Shown here piece after piece: positions 18,247-27,586 of a stretch of 64,000 nt of DNA. The translations under genes and the position numbers were made by a program. Each line of letters opens with the position of its first letter. Position 1 is the first letter of the stretch. The stretch is from positions 444,547 through 508,546 of the forward strand of contig JAWKHI010000001.1 in NCBI GenBank assembly GCA_041394885.1. The letters are read 5' to 3'. The notes beneath the pieces were generated by a model. That model worked only from the letters and a program-made list of their open reading frames with translations, was not told the origin of the DNA and searched no databases. The DNA is from DSOI01 sp041394885 (GTDB lineage Bacteria; Acidobacteriota; Terriglobia; Bryobacterales; Bryobacteraceae).

Positions 18247-19125
18247 ATGAAGAACCAGCACTATTTTATCGTCGTCCTTGCACATTCGTTTCACGGCCGG
18301 CTTCGCAGGCTGCACATCCCCCACCAAGCCGTTTACGCGACCCTGGCCCTCGCCGTCCTGGGGCTGTTCACCGTGATCGGCATCGCCAGCAGCTACGCGC
18401 GCATGGCGTGGAAGGTGGCCAACTACAACACGCTCCAGCAGGAATTGCAGGCGCTACGCGGCCGGTACCAGACGCTGCAGCAATCGGCTGACCAGACCAA
18501 TGAACAGCTCGCCAGCCTGCAGATGTTCGCCACCGAAGTCTCGCTTGCCTTCGGCGTGAAGCGGGATCTCGAAGGCGCGGGCGATATTTCCGGGGAAGGC
18601 GCGCTGCTGCCGTCGTTCCACGAAACGGTGGAGGAATACAACTTCCTGAAGAGCGCCACGTTCACCCGGAGCGTCCGCAAGTCCTGGCAGCCGGCGGCTC
18701 GTCCGAGCCTGTGGCCGGTGTTCGGGCGGCTAACGGGCAGCTTCGGCCGCCGTGTCGATCCGTTTTCCGGACAAGGCGCCTTCCATTCCGGCGTGGATCT
18801 TTCCGCTCCGATGGGCACGCCCGTCAAGGCAGCCGCCAACGGAACGATCGTGAACGCGAACTGGTCCAGCGGCTACGGGAAGCTGGTGGTGGTGGACCAC
18901 GGCGGCGGACTGCAGACCTACTATGCGCATCTGTCGCGGATCGACGTGGTGGGCGGGCAGGAAGTGGTGCGCGGTCAGGTGCTCGGGTCGTCCGGTTCCA
19001 CGGGCCGGTCCACGGCGTCGCACCTGCATTATGAGGTCCGGCAGAATGGCACGCCGATCAATCCGTATATTTTCCTGGCGCGTTCGGCCACCGGCCAGCG
19101 TCCGGTGAAAGACTTGCCGTTCTAA
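18247..19125 (+). CDS. Membrane-anchored M23 (LytM) metallopeptidase
   Basis: 292 residues. A short cytoplasmic N-terminus is followed by a membrane helix (residues 30-55) and a coiled coil (LQQELQALRGRYQTLQQ). The C-terminal peptidase M23 domain has FHSGVDLSAP (HxxxD zinc ligands) and HLHYEVRQNG (HxH). It probably cuts or regulates cutting of peptidoglycan peptides in the periplasm. The LytM zinc residues are intact, so an active enzyme is expected. An ATG at 18247 was chosen because the hydrophobic segment then sits correctly. Confidence 0.88.
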   Translation: MKNQHYFIVVLAHSFHGRLRRLHIPHQAVYATLALAVLGLFTVIGIASSYARMAWKVANYNTLQQELQALRGRYQTLQQSADQTNEQLASLQMFATEVSLAFGVKRDLEGAGDISGEGALLPSFHETVEEYNFLKSATFTRSVRKSWQPAARPSLWPVFGRLTGSFGRRVDPFSGQGAFHSGVDLSAPMGTPVKAAANGTIVNANWSSGYGKLVVVDHGGGLQTYYAHLSRIDVVGGQEVVRGQVLGSSGSTGRSTASHLHYEVRQNGTPINPYIFLARSATGQRPVKDLPF

Positions 19126-19158
19126 GGCGCATCGCTCCCGAAACGAAAGGATTCCACG

Positions 19159-20208
19159 ATGAACAGAACAACGATACGGCTGGCGGTAGCGGGGTCTTGC
19201 CTTGCTCTTCTCGGTTATGCGTACCACCAATCGAGCACGGTGTCGGTGATGACGCAAACGGCCAACGCTTTTCTGAAATCGCTTTCGGCCGATCAGAAGG
19301 CAAAGGCCAAACTGGCGTTCGAAGGCGACGAGCGGACCTTCTGGCACTACATTCCTACCGACGACATCCCGAAGCGGTTCAACAAGCCGCGGATGGGGCT
19401 GATCCTGGCCGATATGGAACCGCATCAGCGGCATCTGGCGATGGCGCTGCTGGCATCGGGGTTGAGCCAATCCGGCTTCATCAAGGCTTCGCAGATCATG
19501 AGCCTCGAAGACGTGCTCCGGATCATGGAGAAAGACACCAAGGGGCGGCGTAATCCGTACAAGTATCACTTCAGCATTTTCGGCGAACCGTCCGATCAAG
19601 GTACATGGGGCTATCGCGTGGAAGGACACCACGTGAGCGTCCACTTCACCATCCACAAGGGACAACTGGTTGGCACGCCGACATTCTTCGGGGCCAATCC
19701 GCAGGAAGTGCGCGAAGGAGACCGCGCCGGGCTGCGCGTGCTCGGGGCCGAAGAGGACCTGGGCCGCGAACTGGTCACCGCGCTGACCGCCGACCAGCGG
19801 AAGACGGCCACGGTGGCCGCCGAGGCTTACAAGGACATCCTGACCGAAGCCAGCCGCAAGGCGTCGCTCGCGGGCCAGCCCAACGGGCTCTCCGCGTCGA
19901 AGATGAACGCCGCGCAGCGGACCGCGCTGCATCGCCTGATCGACGAATATATTCACAACGTGCCGGATCCGATCGCGCAACAACGCACCGACCGGGTGAA
20001 GAAGGCGGGCAACAACATCTACTTCGCGTGGGCCGGACCGATCGAGAAGGGACAGCCGCACTACTATCGTGTGGTGGGCCCGAACTTCCTCATCGAGTAC
20101 GACAACACGCAGAACGGCGCCAATCACTCGCACACGGTTTGGCGTGAGCCGGATTCCGATTTCGGCCTCGACCTGCTGGCCGAGCACTACAAGAGCAGCC
20201 ATCGGTAA
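19159..20208 (+). CDS. DUF3500 family secreted protein
   Basis: 349 residues, signal peptide at 1-25. Motifs of the DUF3500 family are visible: WHYIPTDDIPKRFNKPRMGL, WGYRVEGHHVSVHFTI, FFGANPQEVREG and HSHTVWREPDSDFGLDLLAEHY at the end. Function unknown; the His-rich motifs suggest a metal site. It lies 33 bases downstream of the M23 gene and is probably transcribed with it. A strong hairpin followed by six T residues starts 15 bases after its stop. Confidence 0.88.
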   Translation: MNRTTIRLAVAGSCLALLGYAYHQSSTVSVMTQTANAFLKSLSADQKAKAKLAFEGDERTFWHYIPTDDIPKRFNKPRMGLILADMEPHQRHLAMALLASGLSQSGFIKASQIMSLEDVLRIMEKDTKGRRNPYKYHFSIFGEPSDQGTWGYRVEGHHVSVHFTIHKGQLVGTPTFFGANPQEVREGDRAGLRVLGAEEDLGRELVTALTADQRKTATVAAEAYKDILTEASRKASLAGQPNGLSASKMNAAQRTALHRLIDEYIHNVPDPIAQQRTDRVKKAGNNIYFAWAGPIEKGQPHYYRVVGPNFLIEYDNTQNGANHSHTVWREPDSDFGLDLLAEHYKSSHR

Positions 20209-20222
20209 ATCGAAACGGAAGA

Positions 20223-20277
20223 CCCCGCCGCGCGATGCTAGCATGAAGGAGATGGCACTCACGCGGCGGGGTTTTTT
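20223..20277 (+). terminator. Rho-independent terminator whose loop holds the next start codon
   Basis: A perfect 10-bp stem (CCCCGCCGCG at 20223-20232 with CGCGGCGGGG at 20262-20271) encloses a 29-base loop and is followed by six T. It would terminate the M23-DUF3500 transcript. The loop contains the AAGGAG box and the ATG of the following beta-propeller gene, and the right arm with its T run encodes that protein's RRGFLL signal motif. Confidence 0.75.
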
Positions 20278-21325
20278 ATTGCTCCCGGCCACTTTGTACG
20301 GGCAGCAAAACACCATCGCCGCCGACGCGGTTCGCTATCCGGATCCGGCCACCGAGTTCGAAGTTCTGCGCCTCACCGATCCTGCCTATTCGTCTTTTCT
20401 CCCGCGGCCTCATGCGCGCGCGTTTGACCGGCGCAGCCGGTCCCTGCTCTACGCAAGCGACCGCAGCGGGGCTCTGCAGGTGTTCACGATGGATATGCGT
20501 TCGCGGCAGAGCAAGCTGGTGGCGCCGGCGGCGCAATTGGATGTTTCGACGTTGACGTTCGCCACCAATGACCGCTACGCGTGCTTCGTGGATGGGGCAG
20601 ACCTGACGATGACCTCCGTCGGCAGCGCGACGCGCGGACGAACCGTCTACAAGCTCTCCGAGCCCTCGCCCGGGCGAGGAATGACGGTGACGCCCGATGG
20701 ACCGTCGGCGCTGCTGGTGGAGGCGGGAACGCGTCTGCGTATGGTGGGGTTGTCACGCGGCAACGCCGCGACGGTGGCCGACAATCCGGCCGGGGTGCGC
20801 GATCCGCAGCCGAGGCCAAGGCGGGCCGCGGTGGCCTATCGCGACAACGCGGGCGGACTGTGGCTGGCTCATCTCGACGGCAGCAAGAACTTTCCCCTAA
20901 AGACGGAACCGGGCACGCTTGGCCCAGCGTACTGGTCCCCCGACGGTAAGACAATCCTTTACCTCCATCTGGCGGCGAAGGCCAACACGATCCGCGAGAT
21001 CGATCCGGATACGGGAGAAGATCGCGCCGTCGCGCCGACATCGGCGTATGTCGATTTCGCGCCCAACGGCGACGCCAGCGTATTCGTAGGTGTGAGCGGC
21101 AGCAAAGCCGCGCCGTACGTGCTGGTGATGGTGCGGCTGGTGAAGCGCGAACTGGCGCTGTGCGAGCACAAGTCGTCGGAGCCGTCACAGGTCTACGCGA
21201 TATTCACGCCCGACAGCCAACGCGTCTGCTTTCAGAGTGACCGCCATGGCAAGCCGGCCATCTACTCGATGGTGGTGGATAAGCTCATCGAGAAGACCGA
21301 GTCCCCCGAGTCCGAGTCGAACTAG
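20243..21325 (+). CDS. Secreted TolB/WD40-like beta-propeller protein
   Basis: 360 residues with a Tat-like N-terminus (LTRRGFLLLPA). The body shows repeated propeller blades: DRRSRSLLYASDRSGALQVF, YWSPDGKTILYLHL, FTPDSQRVCFQSDRHGKPAIYS, the PDG/SDR turns being typical of TolB-type propellers. No enzyme motif. Two ATGs (20243, 20252) are possible; 20252 directly abuts the AAGGAG box, so 20243 was taken. Role unknown, perhaps a periplasmic scaffold. Confidence 0.75.
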   Translation: MKEMALTRRGFLLLPATLYGQQNTIAADAVRYPDPATEFEVLRLTDPAYSSFLPRPHARAFDRRSRSLLYASDRSGALQVFTMDMRSRQSKLVAPAAQLDVSTLTFATNDRYACFVDGADLTMTSVGSATRGRTVYKLSEPSPGRGMTVTPDGPSALLVEAGTRLRMVGLSRGNAATVADNPAGVRDPQPRPRRAAVAYRDNAGGLWLAHLDGSKNFPLKTEPGTLGPAYWSPDGKTILYLHLAAKANTIREIDPDTGEDRAVAPTSAYVDFAPNGDASVFVGVSGSKAAPYVLVMVRLVKRELALCEHKSSEPSQVYAIFTPDSQRVCFQSDRHGKPAIYSMVVDKLIEKTESPESESN

Positions 21326-23062
21326 TTGGCGCTCGACCGGCATTATCTGTTCGTGGTTGCCGCCATCGCGATCCTTGTGTTCGGGCTGTCGGCCATCAGC
21401 CCACCGTCGCTCATGGATGACGTGGACGCTGTGCAGGCGCAGATCGCGCGGTCGATGCTCGATTCCGGCGACTGGGTGACGGCGCGGCTCAACGGCGTCG
21501 CGTATCTCGAGAAAGCGCCGATGCCGTACTGGATGATGGCGGCGTCGTTTGGGGTGTTCGGCGTCAGGGACTGGGCGGCACGCAGTCCATTCGTGTTGTC
21601 TGCGATCGCATTGTGCCTGTTGACGGCGCGGTGGGCGGCGTGGGCTTATTCGAAAGCGGCCGGGCTGGCGGCCGGGGCTGTGCTGGCAACTTCCGTGGGA
21701 TTGTGGCTATTCACGCGCATCCAGATTCCCGACGTCACGCTGACGCTCGCCATCGCGTTCGCGATGTACTCGTTTCTGCGCGGGAGGCCCTGGCATTTCT
21801 GGTTCGCGCTGGGGATCGGGTTTCTGCTCAAGGGTTTGATCGCGATGGTGTTCCCAGTGGCGACGGTGGCCGTCTATTGGACGGTGACGCGGCAGTGGAG
21901 CCGATGGCGGGAACTGCGTCCATTCGCCGGGGCGGCGCTCACGCTGGCCGTGGCGACGCCGTGGGTGGTGCTGGCGACGCTGCGGAACCCGCCGTACTTC
22001 GATTTCACGATGCGATCGGTAGCCGGTGAGTATCACGGGTTCTTCTGGTTCTTCTTTCTCAATGAGCACCTGTTCCGTTTTCTGAACATGCGCCATCCGC
22101 GGGACTACAACACCGTTCCACGGCTGGCGTTCTGGCTGTTCCATCTGCTGTGGCTGTTTCCGTGGAGCGCATGGATGCCCGCCTTGCTGGGGGGCGCACG
22201 GGAACAGACGCCGGCGGCGCGGGACACGCGTGCGCTCTGCCTGTGCTGGATCGGATTCATCCTGGTGTTCTTCACCTTTTCGACGACACAGGAGTATTAT
22301 TCGATGCCGTGCTATCCGGCGTTCGCACTGCTGCTGGGCGCGGCGCTAGCGGGCGATCACCCGTGGCTGAGACATGGATGGCGAATCCTGACGGTGCTGT
22401 TGGCAGTGCTCGGCGTGGCGCTGGCGGCGATCTTCCTGGCGGTGCGATCGTACCCGGCGCCGGGCGACATCTCGCAGGCTCTGACGCTGAATCCGGAAGC
22501 GTACACGCTGTCGCTGGGCCACATGAAAGACCTGACGCTCGGGGCGTTCGCCTACCTGCGTACGCCGCTGGCGGTGGCCGCGGCGGCATTCCTGGCCGGG
22601 GCGGCGGGGCTGTTGGCGAGCCGGGGGACGGCTCGCGTGGTGGTGCTGGCGGGGGCGATGATCGTGTTCTTTCAGGCGGCGCGGCTGGCGCTGGTGGCCT
22701 TCGACCCTTACCTGTCCTCCCGCGGGCTGGCGGCGGCGCTGGCAAAGTCGCCGCCGGGAACGGTGATCTACGACAATCAGTACTACACGTTTTCGAGCGT
22801 GTTCTTTTATGCAAACCGGCCGGGCCTGCTGTGGAACGGCCGCGTGAATAACTTGGAGTATGGGTCCTACGCGCCGGGGGCCCCCGCGGTGTTCCTCGAC
22901 GACGAAGGCTTCGCGGAACGGTGGCGAGGGAGCGAGCGGCACTACCTGCTGGTGGAGGGGCCGCGAGTGGCCCGTGTGAGAGAACTGGCGCGGCCGGCGA
23001 TTCTGCATGAGGTGGCGGCGGCGGGCGGGAAGTTCCTCTACAGCAATCGCGGGTTACAATAA
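21326..23062 (+). CDS. Glycosyltransferase family 39 (ArnT/PMT type)
   Basis: Polytopic membrane protein of 578 residues, TTG start directly after the preceding stop. The first periplasmic loop carries the acidic catalytic-type motif (LMDDVDAVQAQIARSML), followed by YLEKAPMPYWMMA, a stretch conserved in ArnT-like transferases using polyprenyl-phosphate sugars. About 11 hydrophobic helices follow and a soluble C-terminal domain from about residue 440. Likely adds a sugar to lipid A or protein on the periplasmic side; the acceptor is unknown. Confidence 0.85.
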   Translation: MALDRHYLFVVAAIAILVFGLSAISPPSLMDDVDAVQAQIARSMLDSGDWVTARLNGVAYLEKAPMPYWMMAASFGVFGVRDWAARSPFVLSAIALCLLTARWAAWAYSKAAGLAAGAVLATSVGLWLFTRIQIPDVTLTLAIAFAMYSFLRGRPWHFWFALGIGFLLKGLIAMVFPVATVAVYWTVTRQWSRWRELRPFAGAALTLAVATPWVVLATLRNPPYFDFTMRSVAGEYHGFFWFFFLNEHLFRFLNMRHPRDYNTVPRLAFWLFHLLWLFPWSAWMPALLGGAREQTPAARDTRALCLCWIGFILVFFTFSTTQEYYSMPCYPAFALLLGAALAGDHPWLRHGWRILTVLLAVLGVALAAIFLAVRSYPAPGDISQALTLNPEAYTLSLGHMKDLTLGAFAYLRTPLAVAAAAFLAGAAGLLASRGTARVVVLAGAMIVFFQAARLALVAFDPYLSSRGLAAALAKSPPGTVIYDNQYYTFSSVFFYANRPGLLWNGRVNNLEYGSYAPGAPAVFLDDEGFAERWRGSERHYLLVEGPRVARVRELARPAILHEVAAAGGKFLYSNRGLQ

Positions 23063-23085
23063 ATGATTACCTGTCCCGCGTCCCT

Positions 23086-24291
23086 ATGCCGAAACAAACC
23101 GTCGCCGTTTTGTTTGGCGGTCGATCCGTCGAACACGAGGTTTCCATCATCAGCGCCCATCAGGTGATGGATGCGCTTGAAGTTGCCGGATACGATCTCC
23201 TGCCTGTCTTTCTCGACAAGGGCGGAGCGTGGTATGCCGGGCGCGGGTTGTACAACCTGCGTCAATACGCCAATCCGGGATTCTATCCCACCGAGTTGCG
23301 CGACGCCCATCGGGTGAGCCTTTCCCCGGACCCGAGTATCCGGCAAATGGTGATGCATCCCAACGGAGCGAAGGGATTCTTCTACAAGCCGCCGGTGTTG
23401 TGGGCCGATGTGTTCTTCCCGGTGCTGCATGGCGCATTCGGAGAGGACGGCTGCGCGCAGGGATTATTCGAACTGGCCGATGTTCCCTACGTGGGCTGCG
23501 GCGTTTTCGCGTCGGCCGCGGGCATGGACAAGGTGGCGCAAAAAGACATTTTCCGGTTCGCGGGCATTCCGGTGCTCGATTGTGTATCGACGCACCGCAG
23601 GGCGTGGAAGGCAGACCCGGCGCGGTTTGTGAAGCAAGTGGAACAGGCCTTTCCCTATCCGCTCATCGTGAAGCCGTCGTCGCTCGGATCGTCGATCGGG
23701 ATTGCGCGGGCCAAAGACAGCGCGGAACTGACCCAAGCCATCGAAGTGGCGCTGACCTACGACGAGCGGGTGATGGTGGAGCGTGCGCTGGTGAATTTCC
23801 AGGAAGTGAATTGCTCCGTCATCGGGCCGCCGAACCGGTCGAGCGTTTGCGAGATGCCGCGCTCGGATGGCGATCTGCTCACCTTCGACAACAAGTATCG
23901 GGCCGGGCATGGCAAAGGCGGGCTGAAGGGCGGCGTGAAGGGCGCCAACATGAGCAAGGGCGGAATGGCGTCGCTCAACCGGCAGATCCCGGCGCCGATT
24001 CCCGATGAGCTGTCGGCGCGGATTCAGAATCTGGCGTCGCTGGCGTTTCAGGCCATCGGGGCGCATGGGATCTCGCGGGTGGACTTTCTGCTCGACGCCG
24101 ACGGTCAGACCGTTTTCCTGAACGAGATCAATACGATTCCGGGGTCGCTGTCGTTCTATTTGTGGGAAGCGTCCGGGCTGCCGTTCGACAAACTGGTGCA
24201 GACGCTGGTTGACGGCGCGGTGGAGCGCCACAAGGCGCGGCGGGAAACCAAATACTCCATGGAAGCGAATTTGTTGTCGGGTCCGCGGTAA
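23086..24291 (+). CDS. ddl: D-alanine--D-alanine ligase
   Basis: ATP-grasp ligase of 401 residues making D-Ala-D-Ala for peptidoglycan. Motifs: LFGGRSVEHEVSIISA at the N-terminus, LHGAFGEDGCAQG, KPSSLGSSIGIA (ATP loop), RVDFLLDADG and NEINTIPGS (Mg ligands). It is longer than usual because a Gly/Lys-rich insert (GKGGLKGGVKGANMSKGG) occupies residues about 275-292 after FDNKY, in the place of the short loop near the active site. It heads a ddl-hydrolase-murF group. Confidence 0.93.
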   Translation: MPKQTVAVLFGGRSVEHEVSIISAHQVMDALEVAGYDLLPVFLDKGGAWYAGRGLYNLRQYANPGFYPTELRDAHRVSLSPDPSIRQMVMHPNGAKGFFYKPPVLWADVFFPVLHGAFGEDGCAQGLFELADVPYVGCGVFASAAGMDKVAQKDIFRFAGIPVLDCVSTHRRAWKADPARFVKQVEQAFPYPLIVKPSSLGSSIGIARAKDSAELTQAIEVALTYDERVMVERALVNFQEVNCSVIGPPNRSSVCEMPRSDGDLLTFDNKYRAGHGKGGLKGGVKGANMSKGGMASLNRQIPAPIPDELSARIQNLASLAFQAIGAHGISRVDFLLDADGQTVFLNEINTIPGSLSFYLWEASGLPFDKLVQTLVDGAVERHKARRETKYSMEANLLSGPR

Positions 24292-24315
24292 ACGGACACG
24301 ATAGAATCTTGACCG

Positions 24316-25068
24316 GTGCCTGAGATCGCCACCATCGACATCGGCGGAATGACGATCCGGTATCGCCAGGCGGGCCACGGCGATCCGGTGCTGCTGCTTC
24401 ACGGGTGGGGCGGATCGCTCGAGAGCATGGACCCGATCTTCAACGCGATCACGCCGTACTTCCGGGCCACGTCTATCGACTTCCCCGGCCACGGGCAATC
24501 GAGCCTGCCACCGGAGCCGTGGCATGTCTCCGACTTTCTGGACCTGACGATGCGGTTCATGGACCGGATGGAACTGCAGCGGCCGCACATCGTGAGCCAC
24601 TCGTTCGGCGGACGGGTGACGATCAAACTGGCGGCACAGCATCCCGAGCGCGCGGGGAAACTGCTATTCACCGCGGGCGCCGGCGTCAAGCCGCCCCTAT
24701 CGGCGAAGCAGAAGCTGAAGCGGGCGGCGGCGAAATTGAAGTTTCTGGCGCCGGCGGGGCTGCGCGAGCGGGCGGCGCCGTATCTGGCGTCAAGCGACTA
24801 TGCCAACGCGGGTGCGCTGCGTCCCACGCTGCGGCATGTGGTGGACGAAGATCTGACGCCGCTGCTCGCCTCGGTGCAATCGCCGTGCCTGTTGATCTGG
24901 GGCGACCAGGATCACGAGACTCCGCCATACTGCGGCGAGACGATGCACCGGCTGCTGCCGCACAACGAATACATCGTATTTCCGGGGGCGGGCCATTTCC
25001 CGTATCTGGATCAACTGCATAAGTTCAACCTGCTGGCGCTGAAGTTTCTTCGCGACGAAGCCGCATGA
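24316..25068 (+). CDS. Alpha/beta hydrolase
   Basis: 250 residues, GTG start. The alpha/beta-hydrolase layout is clear: LLLHGWGGS (oxyanion loop), SHSFGGRV (nucleophile Ser), WGDQDHETPP (acid) and GAGHFPYLDQ (catalytic His). No signal peptide. It lies between ddl and murF and its last four bases overlap the murF start, so it is translationally coupled. A link to cell-wall metabolism is inference from context only. Confidence 0.88.
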   Translation: MPEIATIDIGGMTIRYRQAGHGDPVLLLHGWGGSLESMDPIFNAITPYFRATSIDFPGHGQSSLPPEPWHVSDFLDLTMRFMDRMELQRPHIVSHSFGGRVTIKLAAQHPERAGKLLFTAGAGVKPPLSAKQKLKRAAAKLKFLAPAGLRERAAPYLASSDYANAGALRPTLRHVVDEDLTPLLASVQSPCLLIWGDQDHETPPYCGETMHRLLPHNEYIVFPGAGHFPYLDQLHKFNLLALKFLRDEAA

Positions 25069-26639
25069 TGCCACCGGTAACGATCCTCGGACCCGCGCTG
25101 GCCGCACTGGTGCTTTCGGCGATAGTAGCCTGCCGGCGGGCAACCCGAGCGCTGCACATGTGGCAGATGGACAGCTACATCAACCGCCGTTATGTGCAGT
25201 GGCTATTCGCCAAGCCGTTCGAGCGGTTCTTCGACCTGCCCTCGGCGGGCGTGGCGGCGGTGGCGCTGTTCCTCCCGTATGGAACCTTTCTTTGGATCGC
25301 CTGGAACGTGTGGCTGCTGGCGCGCAAGGACACGACGCCGGTGAAGAAGCCGCTCGACTACACGGTGCGGGCGAAGCGAACGCTGTGGACGGCGCGCGCG
25401 ATCCTGGTGCTGGCCGCCGTTGGCCTGTTGACGATGCCGGCGCCGGCGGGAGGCCTGGTGCTGCTCCATGCCGCGCCGGGCGCGATTCTGGCGGCGGGAT
25501 ATCTGCTGCGCCCAATGCAGAACCGGATCAACCGGGGGTTCGTGCGCAAAGCGGCCGCGCGATTGGCGGAACTGAAGCCGCGTGTGATCGGGGTGGCGGG
25601 CAGCTATGGAAAGACATCCACGAAGTACTTCCTGGATGTGTTGTTGAGCGAGAAGCACGCGGTGATCAAGTCACCGGGGAACTACAACACGCTGCTGGGC
25701 ATCACGCGTGTGATCAACGAAATGCTCACACCGGAGCATAAGATCTTCATCGCCGAAATGGGCGCCTACCAGCGGGGCGAAGTGAAGGAGATCGCGGACC
25801 TGACGCATCCCGAGATGGGGATCATCACCTCGATCGGCCCGGAGCACTTCGAGCGGTTCCTGACGATGGAGAACATCGAGCAAACCAATTACGAGCTGAT
25901 CGAAGCGTTGCCGGCGGCGGGACTCGCTGTGTTCAATGGCGACAACGAGCACTGCCGCAAGCTGGCCAAACAAACCACCCACACACGCGTGGCGCTGTAT
26001 TCGCTGTACGACCATCATCACGACGCCGATTTGTGGACCGAGAACGTGGAACATACGCGCGAGGGGCTGCGGTTCACGATCGTGACGAGGGACGGTACGC
26101 GCGCCGAGGCGGCGACGCCGATCGTGGGCCGCCACAACGTGCTCAATATTCTGGGCGCGACGCGGATTGCGCTGGAACTGGGGTTGACGCTCGAGGAGTG
26201 CGCGAGGGCGATCGCGAAACTGAAGCCCGCGCCGCATCGTCTGGAAGTAAAACCGGGCGGCGGGGGAACGACGATCATCGACGATTCCTATAACTCGAAT
26301 CCGATCGGAGCGGCCGAGGCGTTACATGTGCTTTCGCAGTACACGGGCGGGAAGCGGATCCTGATCACGCCGGGGATGATCGAGCTGGGGGTGCTGCATG
26401 AGGAGAAGAACGAGGAACTGGGGCGGCTGGCGGCGGAGTCAGCCGATGTGGTGATTCTGGTGGGCCGGGAGCAGACACGGCCGGTGCAGAAGGGGCTGCG
26501 GTCGGCGGGGTTCGCGGAGGGGAGTCTGCATGTGGTGAAGGATCTGGATGAGGCGACGGCGCTGTTTCCGAAGCTGCTGCGGCCGGGGGATGTGCTGCTG
26601 TTCGAGAACGATCTACCGGACCTCTACAACGAGAAGTGA
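25065..26639 (+). CDS. murF: MurF-type Mur ligase with membrane N-terminus
   Basis: 524 residues. The C-terminal two-thirds is a Mur ligase closest to UDP-MurNAc-tripeptide--D-Ala-D-Ala ligase: ATP loop GVAGSYGKTST, NYNTLLGI, IAEMGAYQRGE, VGRHNVLNILGA and DDSYNSNPIGA. The first 155 residues are not the usual MurF substrate domain but hold about four hydrophobic helices, which would tether the enzyme to the inner membrane. ATGA overlap with the hydrolase gene. Ddl, three genes upstream, makes its dipeptide substrate. Confidence 0.85.
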   Translation: MMPPVTILGPALAALVLSAIVACRRATRALHMWQMDSYINRRYVQWLFAKPFERFFDLPSAGVAAVALFLPYGTFLWIAWNVWLLARKDTTPVKKPLDYTVRAKRTLWTARAILVLAAVGLLTMPAPAGGLVLLHAAPGAILAAGYLLRPMQNRINRGFVRKAAARLAELKPRVIGVAGSYGKTSTKYFLDVLLSEKHAVIKSPGNYNTLLGITRVINEMLTPEHKIFIAEMGAYQRGEVKEIADLTHPEMGIITSIGPEHFERFLTMENIEQTNYELIEALPAAGLAVFNGDNEHCRKLAKQTTHTRVALYSLYDHHHDADLWTENVEHTREGLRFTIVTRDGTRAEAATPIVGRHNVLNILGATRIALELGLTLEECARAIAKLKPAPHRLEVKPGGGGTTIIDDSYNSNPIGAAEALHVLSQYTGGKRILITPGMIELGVLHEEKNEELGRLAAESADVVILVGREQTRPVQKGLRSAGFAEGSLHVVKDLDEATALFPKLLRPGDVLLFENDLPDLYNEK

Positions 26640-26836
26640 AGATTGGGTTTGGCCGGGTTTGTCATTGTCCGGCATCCTTCTGATTCGATTGCCTTTCATT
26701 GGCTTTGTTCCTTCCAATTCATTCCATTGGCTCCCGAATCGCGCAGCACGTCCGCAGATTCCGTTCCATGGTAGACCGTCCGCAAGGATCGGCCGCAAAT
26801 CCGGTTTTTCCGATTTTCCGATGGCAGGTGTGACTG

Positions 26837-27508
26837 TCAGAGAACCGGCCGGCCGAGGAGGTTGGAGGCCATGTCGCGGTAGTCAGGACGGATGTGGAAG
26901 CGACCGTAGCAGAGCCTGCGGAGGATGGAGGCGGGGCGGAGGCGCCAGCTTGCCCAGGAGAGAGGCGAATCGCCGTGGGCGTCCTTGGCGTCGAGGGCCG
27001 CGCCTCCATCGAGGAGGGCCTGGATGGTCTCTTCATCGGCGAAGGCGGCGGCACGGTGGAGCGGAGTTTCGCCACGGGTACGGGCATCGCGCATGAAGCC
27101 GCCGGTTTCGACGCCGGGATTGGTACGAATGTTGGGGTCAGCACCGGCGGCGAGCAGGACACGCACGATGAGGCTGCAGGCGGGATGGTTGGCTTTGCAA
27201 ATGGCGGCGTGGAGCGGGGTTTCGCCGGTATCGGGCAAGGGGTGATTGACGTCGGCGCCACGATCGATGAGGAAGCGGCAGAGACGCCAGTGGCCATGGA
27301 AGGCGGCTCCGTTGAGATCGAGGTTTTCTCCGAGGACGTCGAGGGTGGCGCCGTTGGCGAGCAGGAACCGGATGGCGCTGACGTCGCCGTAGTAGGCGCA
27401 GTGCTGGAGGAGGGAGACGCCGTGTGCGTCGGCGGCAGTGGCAGGGTGTCCGGCAGCGAGGTATTCGAAGACGAGGTCCGTGCGGCCCGCGGTGATTTCG
27501 TGAAGCAT
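26837..27508 (-). CDS. Ankyrin-repeat protein
   Basis: 223 residues composed almost wholly of ankyrin repeats: LLQHCAYYGDVSAIRFLLANGA, TPLHAAICKANHP, TPLHRAAAFADEETIQALLDGGA, SPLSWASWR. No signal peptide and no catalytic domain, so it is probably a cytoplasmic protein-binding module. The ATG at 27508 was chosen since the longer frame crosses the divergent regulator gene. The 197-bp gap to murF (26640-26836) shows no gene or clear terminator. Confidence 0.85.
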   Translation of the reverse strand: MLHEITAGRTDLVFEYLAAGHPATAADAHGVSLLQHCAYYGDVSAIRFLLANGATLDVLGENLDLNGAAFHGHWRLCRFLIDRGADVNHPLPDTGETPLHAAICKANHPACSLIVRVLLAAGADPNIRTNPGVETGGFMRDARTRGETPLHRAAAFADEETIQALLDGGAALDAKDAHGDSPLSWASWRLRPASILRRLCYGRFHIRPDYRDMASNLLGRPVL

Positions 27509-27550
27509 GGTGGCAGGGTAGCAGTTTTGCGGAAGTGGCAAAGATCGAGC

Positions 27551-27580
27551 TTGACAGTGCCTATTCACCTCCTGTTTAAT
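27551..27580 (+). promoter_or_regulatory. Promoter of the ArsR-AHSA1 pair
   Basis: TTGACA at 27551-27556 and TTTAAT at 27575-27580 with an 18-base spacer. The GTG start of the regulator begins six bases after the -10, so the transcript may have no leader. Confidence 0.55.
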
Positions 27581-27586
27581 TAACCA

